Position numbers and translations under genes: made by a program
Shown here: piece after piece, positions 1 to 6,773 of the stretch
Layout: every line of letters starts with the position of its first letter
Numbering within the stretch: the stretch's first letter is position 1
The notes under the pieces: model-generated
The model's input: the letters and a program-made list of their open reading frames with translations, nothing else
What the model was told of the DNA's origin: nothing
Database searches by the model: none
Assembly: GCA_003598175.1 (NCBI GenBank)
Contig: QZKN01000067.1
Coordinates: forward strand, 1 to 64,000
Source: Candidatus Omnitrophota bacterium
GTDB lineage: Bacteria > Hinthialibacterota > Hinthialibacteria > Hinthialibacterales > Hinthialibacteraceae
Length of the DNA: 64,000 nt
Direction: 5' to 3'

Positions 1-681
1 CTGGCGTCCATGATCAGCTATATCAATGAAAATTTTTCCCGCCACATTATGACAATCGAAGATCCGATCGAATTTATCTATGTGGACAAGAAATCATTGA
101 TCAATCAACGGGAAATCGGTTATGATACATTGAGTTTCGCCGACGCCCTGCGTCACGTCGTTCGCCAAAGCCCCGATGTGATTCTCATCGGCGAAATGCG
201 CGATCAGGACACGATGATGACCGCCATTTCCGCCGCTCAAACCGGCCATTTGGTGTTGACGACGCTGCACACGTCGGACGTTTCCCGCACTCTCGACCGC
301 ATGGTCAATTACTTTCCCGACCATCTCAAATCCCAAATTCGGCAGGAATTGGGGTTGTCACTGGAGGGCATCGTCTGCATGAGATTATTGAGCCGCCAGG
401 ACGGAGCCGGACGAATTCCCGCCCTCGAATTGCTTCGTCAGACGTCCAGCGTAAGAAAAGCGTTACTCGACGGAGAACTCTGGCGTTTAAAGGAACTAAT
501 GCAAAAAGGACGGGAATTCGGGATGCAAACATTCAATCAATCGCTTTTGGCTCTCTATCAACAGGAAATCATTTCCTTCGAAGAGGCATTGCGCAATTCC
601 TCCAATCCCGACGAATTCAAACTCAACGCGAAAGGGATGTATACCGGCGCCGATTCGATCGGAATTTACCAAACAACGTAA
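1..681 (+). CDS. PilT/PilU-type pilus retraction ATPase, C-terminal part (5' end outside window)
   Basis: The frame is open from base 1, so the N-terminal PAS-like domain and Walker A lie upstream of the window. Seen residues (numbered from base 1): the Asp box TIEDPIEF at about 18-25, the Walker B segment VILIGEMRD at about 60-68 and the His box GHLVLTTLHTSD at about 82-93. These are the hallmarks of GspE/PilT secretion ATPases, and the short form without a C-terminal zinc domain is the retraction branch. The C-terminal stretch (GMQTFNQSL, then EEALRNSSNP) resembles PilU more than the classical PilT tail. Such hexameric cytoplasmic ATPases drive type IV pilus disassembly for twitching motility. 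The PilT-versus-PilU choice is uncertain. Confidence 0.93.
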   Translation: MASMISYINENFSRHIMTIEDPIEFIYVDKKSLINQREIGYDTLSFADALRHVVRQSPDVILIGEMRDQDTMMTAISAAQTGHLVLTTLHTSDVSRTLDRMVNYFPDHLKSQIRQELGLSLEGIVCMRLLSRQDGAGRIPALELLRQTSSVRKALLDGELWRLKELMQKGREFGMQTFNQSLLALYQQEIISFEEALRNSSNPDEFKLNAKGMYTGADSIGIYQTT

Positions 682-721
682 TATCATTTCTATTCATGAA
701 CATGGACGAAAAGTCTTTCAT

Positions 722-797
722 GGGTAGAGCAAGCGTCTCGCTTGCTGGAAAGCGTCTCGCTTGCTGGCAAATGCAGGCGGGGACGCCTGCTCTACCC
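722..797. repeat. Dispersed palindromic repeat, GGGTAGAGC family, copy 1
   Basis: The outer arms GGGTAGAGCAAGCGTC and GACGCCTGCTCTACCC pair at 15 of 16 positions. Between them a unit of the form AAGCGTCTCGCTTGCTGG occurs twice in tandem. Related copies lie at 19305-19382 and 31164-31221, each just upstream of a plus-strand gene. No transposase is attached, so it behaves like a REP/MITE-type element. Confidence 0.8.
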
Positions 798-842
798 GGG
801 TTTATGTAGATTTATGTATGGAAAGGAGCGAGTATTTTACTT

Positions 843-2000
843 ATGTTTTCATCTGGTTTGTTCTGCTATTTTGTTTTCTTTTTCACTCACGCCGGTCAGG
901 CCGCGATCCAATCGGCGATTCAACCGTTGTCGGAATTCTCGCCGGCCGAACTGGTATTGAAATGGAACCTCGCGGATTCTCCCGCTGACGTGACCACCAC
1001 GATTTATCAACGTCGGATCGATAATCAAATTCCTTCGTTGTGGCAGCCAGTACCTTCCCTCACGCAAATTCAGGCCACGGAAGCCATATTCCATGCGACG
1101 CACGGACAATGTTTCCAGCTTCGTTCGGAAATTTCCTCTCCCGCCGGCAACGAAATGATTGTCCTCGCGGATTTTGATCGCAATTATGATCTGCAATATA
1201 TCGGATTCACGAACGCCGGACTTCCGTTTCACACTCGTTTTTCATTGAATACGGATGATCCCGCGCAAGGGATCGGGTATTTCGGCATGAGTTTTCGCTT
1301 TGTGGGAACGGAAAACGACGCCATTCCACCCGACGCCTTCATCGGATTGCCTTTCAATAGTCACATTCCTCTCCTCGATTGGTCGCAATACCGATTTCTT
1401 GAATTCAATTATTGGTGCGACATTCCCGGCGACATGTCTCTTTACATCCGCTCGGCGTCAGAGGAAATCAAAACGCCGGTTCTGAATTTTTCCGAAACCG
1501 GCAACCAACCGTTGCAATGGCATTCCATCGTCGTCGATCTCGATCAGGAATTGGGCAAACCGGAAAATCGAGCCAGAATCAAAGCGTTCGGATTGATCAA
1601 AGGAGCAAGCGAAATCGACCAGAGCCGGGAACATGCGTTTCGATTGGATGGGATTCGCTTGTGGGCAAGCCGAAACATTCAAACCACGACCTTTGACGCC
1701 ACCCCGCCGACATTGCCGGGAAAACCACGTTACGAATTGAAAAACAATCGCGTTCAATGGACGTGGGAACCTGCCGAAGAAGATCTATGTGATGTGGTGG
1801 GCTACTCGTTTTCGTTTGAATTGGATCAACGAATCGATCCGCCGTTGCAAGTGATGACGGACAAAACCGAGTTCTCCTTTCCTTTTCGTTTCCCCGTCAA
1901 TTATACAATCTACTATTTCAAGGTGCGCGCCCAAAACAGCGCCGGCCAGTGGTCGGATATCGCGATGGAACGTCTCGTGTGCAATCCGAGTGAACGTTGA
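843..2000 (+). CDS. Exported protein with galactose-binding-like and fibronectin type III-like regions
   Basis: 385 residues. The first ~20 are hydrophobic (FCYFVFFFTHAGQA) and read as a signal peptide. Residues ~100-270 have a beta-sandwich character with a LEFNYWCDIPGDMSLYIRS stretch and a WHSIVVDL segment, typical of CBM11/galactose-binding-like domains of secreted proteins in these lineages. Residues ~285-380 (PPTLPGKPRYEL, WTWEPAEED, YTIYYFKVRAQNSAGQWS) look like one fibronectin type III domain. An AAAGGAG lies 14 bases before the ATG, a long spacing, so the start is not certain. It follows a palindromic repeat and is convergent with pyrF, 9 bases away. No catalytic motif is recognised; carbohydrate or surface binding is an inference. 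Confidence 0.7.
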   Translation: MFSSGLFCYFVFFFTHAGQAAIQSAIQPLSEFSPAELVLKWNLADSPADVTTTIYQRRIDNQIPSLWQPVPSLTQIQATEAIFHATHGQCFQLRSEISSPAGNEMIVLADFDRNYDLQYIGFTNAGLPFHTRFSLNTDDPAQGIGYFGMSFRFVGTENDAIPPDAFIGLPFNSHIPLLDWSQYRFLEFNYWCDIPGDMSLYIRSASEEIKTPVLNFSETGNQPLQWHSIVVDLDQELGKPENRARIKAFGLIKGASEIDQSREHAFRLDGIRLWASRNIQTTTFDATPPTLPGKPRYELKNNRVQWTWEPAEEDLCDVVGYSFSFELDQRIDPPLQVMTDKTEFSFPFRFPVNYTIYYFKVRAQNSAGQWSDIAMERLVCNPSER

Positions 2001-2009
2001 ACGAGGAGA

Positions 2010-2855
2010 TCATTCCTCTTTGATTTGTAGAAAGAATGCCTTCATCTGATCGACGAACATTTCCGCTTCCCGCCGCGCCGATTCGGCAAAATCCGGCCCG
2101 TCCGATGCGTTGAGAATCGCGCGGGATATATTGATCAGGATGCTGCCCGGACCGGAATACCCCGCCCATAACACTTCTTCCAAATCTCCCCCTTGCGCCC
2201 CGATTCCCGGACATAAAATGGGGATGGACGGTCCCAATAATTCGCGAATGGATGCAAGTTCTTCCGGCGCGGTCGCGCCCACCACCGCGCCCAGATTTCC
2301 CGCATGGTTCCAGTCGCGGATTTTCTCGGCCACCACGTGATACAGCGGCGTCGACGGCCGGTCCATTTGAGTGATGGGCAACGTCTCCAAATCATTGCGA
2401 GATTTATTCGATGTAAAGCATAAAACGAATGAGCAATTGGATGAATACGATCGAAACGGAGCGATGGCGTCTTCGCCCATATACGGATTGAGGGTTACCG
2501 CATCGGCCTTCAAGGTTTCGAACGCCGCCCGCGCATAAAATTTCGCCGTATGTCCGATGTCGCCCCATTTCGCGTCGAGAATAACCGGGATTTGGCGAGC
2601 GTGCGCGTAGTCAATCGTCTCGATCAACGTCGTCAATCCGTCCGCGCCTCTCACGAAATAAAAGGCGGCGTTGATCTTGTAACAACAAACCAAATCCTGC
2701 GTCGTGTCAATCATCATGCGGTTGAATGCGAGCTGCGGATTGCTTTCCCCCAACAAAACCGAGGGAATTTTGTCTGTCACCGTATCGAGCCCCACACACA
2801 GGACGCTTTCGTGCTGCTGTACCCGTTTCAGAACTTCCTGCTGAAAATTTTCCAT
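2010..2855 (-). CDS. pyrF: Orotidine 5'-phosphate decarboxylase
   Basis: 281 residues. Catalyses the last step of UMP synthesis (OMP to UMP + CO2) in the cytoplasm. VGLD at 21-24, CYKIN with K60, and the active-site signature LDAKWGDIGHTAK with D94, K96 and D99 are visible. The latter matches the longer type 2 OMPDC branch (usual form DxKxGDIGxTA), which also fits the length. A longer frame reaches 3068 but would translate straight through the palindrome at 2899-2952, and the family's N-terminus begins at MENFQQE, so the start at 2855 is preferred. The Shine-Dalgarno is weak. It stands alone here, with no other pyr gene nearby. Confidence 0.95.
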   Translation of the reverse strand: MENFQQEVLKRVQQHESVLCVGLDTVTDKIPSVLLGESNPQLAFNRMMIDTTQDLVCCYKINAAFYFVRGADGLTTLIETIDYAHARQIPVILDAKWGDIGHTAKFYARAAFETLKADAVTLNPYMGEDAIAPFRSYSSNCSFVLCFTSNKSRNDLETLPITQMDRPSTPLYHVVAEKIRDWNHAGNLGAVVGATAPEELASIRELLGPSIPILCPGIGAQGGDLEEVLWAGYSGPGSILINISRAILNASDGPDFAESARREAEMFVDQMKAFFLQIKEE

Positions 2856-2898
2856 TGTAAGAGAGCCTTTTTCAACCGGATTTCGCTTTCTATGAAGA

Positions 2899-2952
2899 AT
2901 TGTGGTGCGGACCTCCGGTCTGCACGTGCAGACCGGAGGTCCGCACCACAAT
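2899..2952. repeat. 54-bp perfect palindrome
   Basis: Two 27-base arms are exactly complementary with no loop (centre GTCTGCAC|GTGCAGAC; outer ends ATTGTGGTGCGG and CCGCACCACAAT). It sits between the divergent pyrF and alcohol dehydrogenase genes and is followed on the plus strand by CTTTTTTC, so it could also act as a hairpin terminator. It is probably another dispersed repeat type of this genome. Confidence 0.9.
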
Positions 2953-3129
2953 CTTTTTTCATCCTTCGTTGTGATTAACCGATCACGAGTATTTAACCGG
3001 CGGAAAGATTCTATTTCCAACTCCGGCAAATACTTCCCGAAACCACCATTTGATCGTATCATGTTCATGATGAAAACATGATGGAACGCATTAGATTATT
3101 CGTTTCGTTCATAAAAAGAAAGGATTGCC

Positions 3130-4164
3130 ATGCAAGCTGCATTGCTCGTTGCTCCGCGACTTTTTGCTCTCACCGAAGTCCGTTCCCCCGCGCCCGCGGC
3201 GAATGAAGTGATCGTTCGCGTCAAACACGCGGGAATTTGCGGCTCTGATCTGCATTTCTATGTAAACGCCCGCATCGGCGACGCCGCTCTCTCCGAACCT
3301 TTTATCATGGGCCACGAATTCAGCGGCGTCATCGAAGATACGAATGGCATTGCGTCTTCGCCGCCCGTCGGAACCCGCGTGGCCGTCGAACCGGCGGTGC
3401 ACTGCGGCCAATGCCCATTTTGCCGAGCGGGCCGCCCCAACATATGCCCCAATGTCAGATTCACCGGTTTTCCACCCTATTCCGGCGCGTTCGCCGAATA
3501 TGTCGCCATCCCGGTTCATAACGTGTATCCGCTGCCCGACTCGATCACGGACGAAACGGGGCCGGTTCTGGAAACGCTGGCCGTTGCGGTGCACGCTCTC
3601 GAATTGGTTCCGGACGTACGGGGAAAAACCTGCGCGGTTCTCGGCGCGGGTCCCGTCGGCCTGCTGGTCGCGCAATTGTTGATCAAAAACGGCGCCAAGG
3701 TGGTCCTGGCAACGGATCCCATTCCCGCACGCCGCCGCAAGGCGTTGGAGCTGGGCTGCGCCGCGGCGTTCGATCCCAAGGAAATCGAGGACATCCAATC
3801 CTTTCTGGAGCACACAACCGATTACGGTCCCGAACTCATCTTCGAAGCCGCCGGCGAACCGCAATCCTTTCAACAGGCATACGATCTAACCGCGCCGGGA
3901 GGCATGGTCGCGTTCATCGGCATTTACCCGTTGGGATCGTTCTCCATTGATTTCGGCCATGCTCGACGAAAGGAATTGCAAACCCTCTTCGTTCGCCGCT
4001 CGCTCCCCGCCAACTATCCGGAAGCCATACGCCTGGTTGCGGAAGAACATGTCGACATCGGCCAATTCGTTACCCACATCCTTCCGCTTTCCCGCATCGA
4101 AGACGCCTTCGATCTCGCGGTAAACCGCCGCGACGGATCGATTAAAATCGTGTTGGCCATATAA
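3130..4164 (+). CDS. Zinc-dependent medium-chain dehydrogenase (sorbitol/threonine dehydrogenase-like)
   Basis: 344 residues, the usual length for the zinc-type MDR superfamily. Catalytic zinc ligands are readable as C37 (GICGSD) and H62-E63 (GHEFSG). Structural zinc cysteines are C92, C95, C98 and C106 (HCGQCPFCRAGRPNIC). The NAD(P)-binding Rossmann motif is LGAGPVG at 171-177. The family oxidises secondary alcohols of polyols or amino acids such as L-iditol, sorbitol or threonine; the substrate cannot be read from sequence. A good AAAGGA lies ahead of the ATG. It stands alone, next to sugar-related genes further along the window, which favours a polyol or sugar substrate (inference). Confidence 0.9.
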   Translation: MQAALLVAPRLFALTEVRSPAPAANEVIVRVKHAGICGSDLHFYVNARIGDAALSEPFIMGHEFSGVIEDTNGIASSPPVGTRVAVEPAVHCGQCPFCRAGRPNICPNVRFTGFPPYSGAFAEYVAIPVHNVYPLPDSITDETGPVLETLAVAVHALELVPDVRGKTCAVLGAGPVGLLVAQLLIKNGAKVVLATDPIPARRRKALELGCAAAFDPKEIEDIQSFLEHTTDYGPELIFEAAGEPQSFQQAYDLTAPGGMVAFIGIYPLGSFSIDFGHARRKELQTLFVRRSLPANYPEAIRLVAEEHVDIGQFVTHILPLSRIEDAFDLAVNRRDGSIKIVLAI

Positions 4165-4205
4165 GATTGGAACGTCTCTGGCGGAACTGTGGATTTTCTT
4201 TATAT

Positions 4206-4236
4206 AAAAAAAGAAGAGGAGATATATACTCCTCCG
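4206..4236 (-). terminator. Rho-independent terminator for the minus-strand Cys-rich gene
   Basis: Read on the minus strand, a stem GAGGAG/CTCCTC (4229-4234 with 4216-4221) with a 7-base ATATATA-type loop is followed by TTCTTTTTTT. It lies 40 bases past the stop of the 4276-4653 gene. The stem is only 6 bp, so strength is moderate. Confidence 0.6.
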
Positions 4237-4275
4237 TAGATTCATGCAAACTATATATAAAGCCCAAAAACAGAC

Positions 4276-4653
4276 TTATGGGCAGGCCACACCACCCAAA
4301 GTGTCTTGCGCCACCCAATTGTAATGCGGCGGATCCGGGTAACCCGCTGATTGCCCATAATTGCAGTATTTGTCACTGCCCGCCCAACAGCAAGGAACCG
4401 TGCTGCATGTGGTGCCAATTCTTAATTCATAATAAACATCCGTTCCACCTTCATTACACACGGTGTATCCATTGCTCCTATATTGGCAACAATTAAATAG
4501 CCCACCGAGTTGGTTACCAGAGCATGTATGTATATCATTACAAAAATATCCGACATAATTTGGTAATAGATCGTAACATGTCTGGCTAACAGCATACCCA
4601 GCGATCCCAATGGTAATCAATATGCCTACAATGATTGAGTTCAATTTGTTCAC
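4276..4653 (-). CDS. Small cysteine-rich exported protein
   Basis: 125 residues from a GTG start, with AAGGAG about 8 bases upstream. Residues 1-24 form a clear signal peptide (SIIVGILITIGIAGYAVSQ, cleavage likely just after SQ or QT). The mature part is about 100 residues with eleven cysteines, including two CC pairs, and is rich in Y, N and G, which suggests a disulfide-stabilised extracytoplasmic protein. I do not recognise the family. It lies downstream of the 4758-9635 cluster on the same strand with a 104-base gap and its own terminator, so it could be the last gene of that unit or separate. Base composition is AT-richer than the flanks. Confidence 0.72.
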   Translation of the reverse strand: MNKLNSIIVGILITIGIAGYAVSQTCYDLLPNYVGYFCNDIHTCSGNQLGGLFNCCQYRSNGYTVCNEGGTDVYYELRIGTTCSTVPCCWAGSDKYCNYGQSAGYPDPPHYNWVAQDTLGGVACP

Positions 4654-4757
4654 GTTCTTTTCTCCTTTTCATTATCATGGTTGAAAATACAAGGTGATGA
4701 AAGAAATTCGGAGGAGCTCGTTCCTGTTTTCTACAATATCGACCAGTCATAATTTCC

Positions 4758-5714
4758 TCATTTTTTTTCGGATATCACTTCCGCCATAATTCCAAAAAGG
4801 GTTGACGGCCGGTTTGGTTCCGAGGATATCTTGATATGAGAATTATAAATATGATCGGAGACGCTTGTACCGGGAGGAATTTCAATATCGATATCCTGTT
4901 GGATTAATTCCGGAACAATTTTGAAATCCGTGACATCATATTTTGTTTTCATTTCCAAATATTCTTTCTGAGAAACGGGATGTATCCTGAATTGTTTGTA
5001 GAAAAAAATCGTTGGAATGGGGAGATTTTGTTCCTTGTCAAAGGGAGGATATTCATATTCGGAGCGGAAATTAACGGCTTCATGAATGAATTTGGATGGG
5101 AAAAATGGACGATCTTCATTGAAATATAATGTGAATTGTTCATATTTTGAAGGAACAACCAGTAATTTTAAAAAATCTTTTTCATTCGTAAGTTCGATGG
5201 TTGCAGTGGAAAGTAGATTGTAAATCCGTTCATGTTCAAACAAACAGGATGTCCATCTTGTTTGTGTGGGATTGGAATAGATCGTAATATGGTTTGACCT
5301 TAGGTTGTAATTTGCCGTGATTCCGTCATGATAAAGGAGTACTTCAACGGATTGTTTCAAATTTTTATCGTAACAAAAAATCGTATGGGTATCGAGGTCA
5401 AGACATTTAATCGTATATTTCATTCCGCCAACGCCTTTTGTGGTATAAAAATTCACATGATTTTCCACAATCTTTTTGTATTTCTCATCATCCATTTTTG
5501 AACGCATTTTATCGTTACTTAAATTCCTGGTTACATATTCAAGCGCTTCTTTTTTGTTATTAAACTTTGGCATGTATTCAAAAGAGGTCTCAATTTGATA
5601 AACAATCGGCATCAGTTGTTTGCTGTAACGCATCATGTTTTCTATAAACTGATTTTCCTTTTCTCCCACAACATTGGCCAAAAGAAGTAAGGAAATGAGA
5701 ATGGACATGTTCAT
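4758..5714 (-). CDS. Exported protein of unknown family in AT-rich operon
   Basis: 318 residues. The frame stays open to 5825, but MNMSILISLLLLANVVG at 5714 is a signal peptide preceded by AAAAAGGAG, so translation starts there, 16 bases after the stop of the DUF1573-like gene. The mature protein is charged and aromatic (KYKKIVENHVNFYTTKG, YKQFRIHPVSQKEY) with no recognisable catalytic motif. The alternating charged/hydrophobic pattern suggests a beta-rich periplasmic protein of the LolA or outer-membrane-carrier size class, but that is a guess. It has the lowest GC of the cluster. Position at the end of a three-gene unit implies function together with the two anchored proteins upstream. Confidence 0.7.
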   Translation of the reverse strand: MNMSILISLLLLANVVGEKENQFIENMMRYSKQLMPIVYQIETSFEYMPKFNNKKEALEYVTRNLSNDKMRSKMDDEKYKKIVENHVNFYTTKGVGGMKYTIKCLDLDTHTIFCYDKNLKQSVEVLLYHDGITANYNLRSNHITIYSNPTQTRWTSCLFEHERIYNLLSTATIELTNEKDFLKLLVVPSKYEQFTLYFNEDRPFFPSKFIHEAVNFRSEYEYPPFDKEQNLPIPTIFFYKQFRIHPVSQKEYLEMKTKYDVTDFKIVPELIQQDIDIEIPPGTSVSDHIYNSHIKISSEPNRPSTLFGIMAEVISEKK

Positions 5715-5730
5715 GTTTGTAACTCCTTTT

Positions 5731-6759
5731 TCAGGTTTCAATCTTCGTGATCCAAATTGGAATCTGTTGTTCGAGAGTTCCCTGTTTGAGTTGGAGATAT
5801 CCACGTGTCGAATTTCGGATATCATGAGCGGACAGTGTAATGGATAGTTCGTACGGGGATATGATCTGCCCCTGATCTCCCAACTCCAAATTTTTCGTTT
5901 TTTTTATCAAAAGAGCGGGGAACGGAGATTGACAGAGCAATTCCGAACTATCTGTAATGTCAAAATTGGGACGAATCGAAAGAGTCATGCGGTAGGGAGT
6001 GGTTTCGTCCGCGAGGACAAAATGAACGGTTGGCGGTTGAACATCAAAATAGCGCTGTTCCTGTTCCAGAATATCACAAAGAATGTATTCTCCCTGATCC
6101 CCTTCAATCCTCAATTTATGAAGATCGAGGGCGTCAGAGCGTGGTTTTTGCGTAACGGTAATCGTACTCCCATTTGAAACTGAATCACCAACGACGTGAG
6201 ATAGAACATAGCCTGTCGGAATTTCGATCATGCGAATTTGAAAATGTGAACGCCTCGATGAAATATGGATTTTTTTCGATAAATCCTGAACCGGATTTTT
6301 CAAAAATACCAATAAATGTGGGGAATAAGACACGACAGGATCCACTTCGGCGGCGATTTCAAAAGTCAGATGTGAAATATTACCATGATCAATATCCACG
6401 CCGACTTTTTGTCTTTCTTTTCCTTTTTGTCCGATGGGATTGAAGAGCAGTAAGATAAAATCCGTTGTATTGGGTGGGATGGTTGTGGCAGTTTGAATGG
6501 ATACACAACCACAGGTACTGGAAACGGGTTTCAAATGAATGGATGAAGTCAGATCATTGTGAATCATAAATCTCTTTTCACGAATTTGGCCATCTTGTAT
6601 GAGTCCAAAATCGACGGGTATGGTTTTGATCGTTCTACCGGAAGCGTTATTTTTGATTTCGATGAGATCGGAAGGATTTCTCCATTGAATTCTTATGAAA
6701 AAGACGAGCAAACTCACGAACACAAGAAAAAGAAAGAAACGGATTCGAAGATTATTCAT
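5731..6759 (-). CDS. Membrane-anchored DUF1573-like protein
   Basis: 342 residues. Residues 5-23 (RIRFFLFLVFVSLLVFFI) form an uncleaved-looking N-terminal anchor. Residues ~45-145 match the DUF1573 pattern: VDFGLIQDGQIREKRFMIHN, then the diagnostic SSTCGCVS, then a PPN...FNPIGQKGKE segment. DUF1573 is an Ig-like (ASH/MSP-type) periplasmic domain common in Bacteroidota and planctomycete-like bacteria; its role is not well established. The C-terminal ~190 residues carry further beta-sandwich-like sequence (GDQGQIISPYELSITLSAHD). AAAGGAAAA precedes the ATG. The gene starts 14 bases after the stop of the 953-residue gene, so they form one operon. Confidence 0.8.
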   Translation of the reverse strand: MNNLRIRFFLFLVFVSLLVFFIRIQWRNPSDLIEIKNNASGRTIKTIPVDFGLIQDGQIREKRFMIHNDLTSSIHLKPVSSTCGCVSIQTATTIPPNTTDFILLLFNPIGQKGKERQKVGVDIDHGNISHLTFEIAAEVDPVVSYSPHLLVFLKNPVQDLSKKIHISSRRSHFQIRMIEIPTGYVLSHVVGDSVSNGSTITVTQKPRSDALDLHKLRIEGDQGEYILCDILEQEQRYFDVQPPTVHFVLADETTPYRMTLSIRPNFDITDSSELLCQSPFPALLIKKTKNLELGDQGQIISPYELSITLSAHDIRNSTRGYLQLKQGTLEQQIPIWITKIET

Positions 6760-6773
6760 GGTTTTCCTTTGAT

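Noticed and set aside
2856-3068. N-terminal extension of the pyrF frame
   Set aside because: It would translate the perfect palindrome at 2899-2952, and OMP decarboxylases start at the MENFQQE point.
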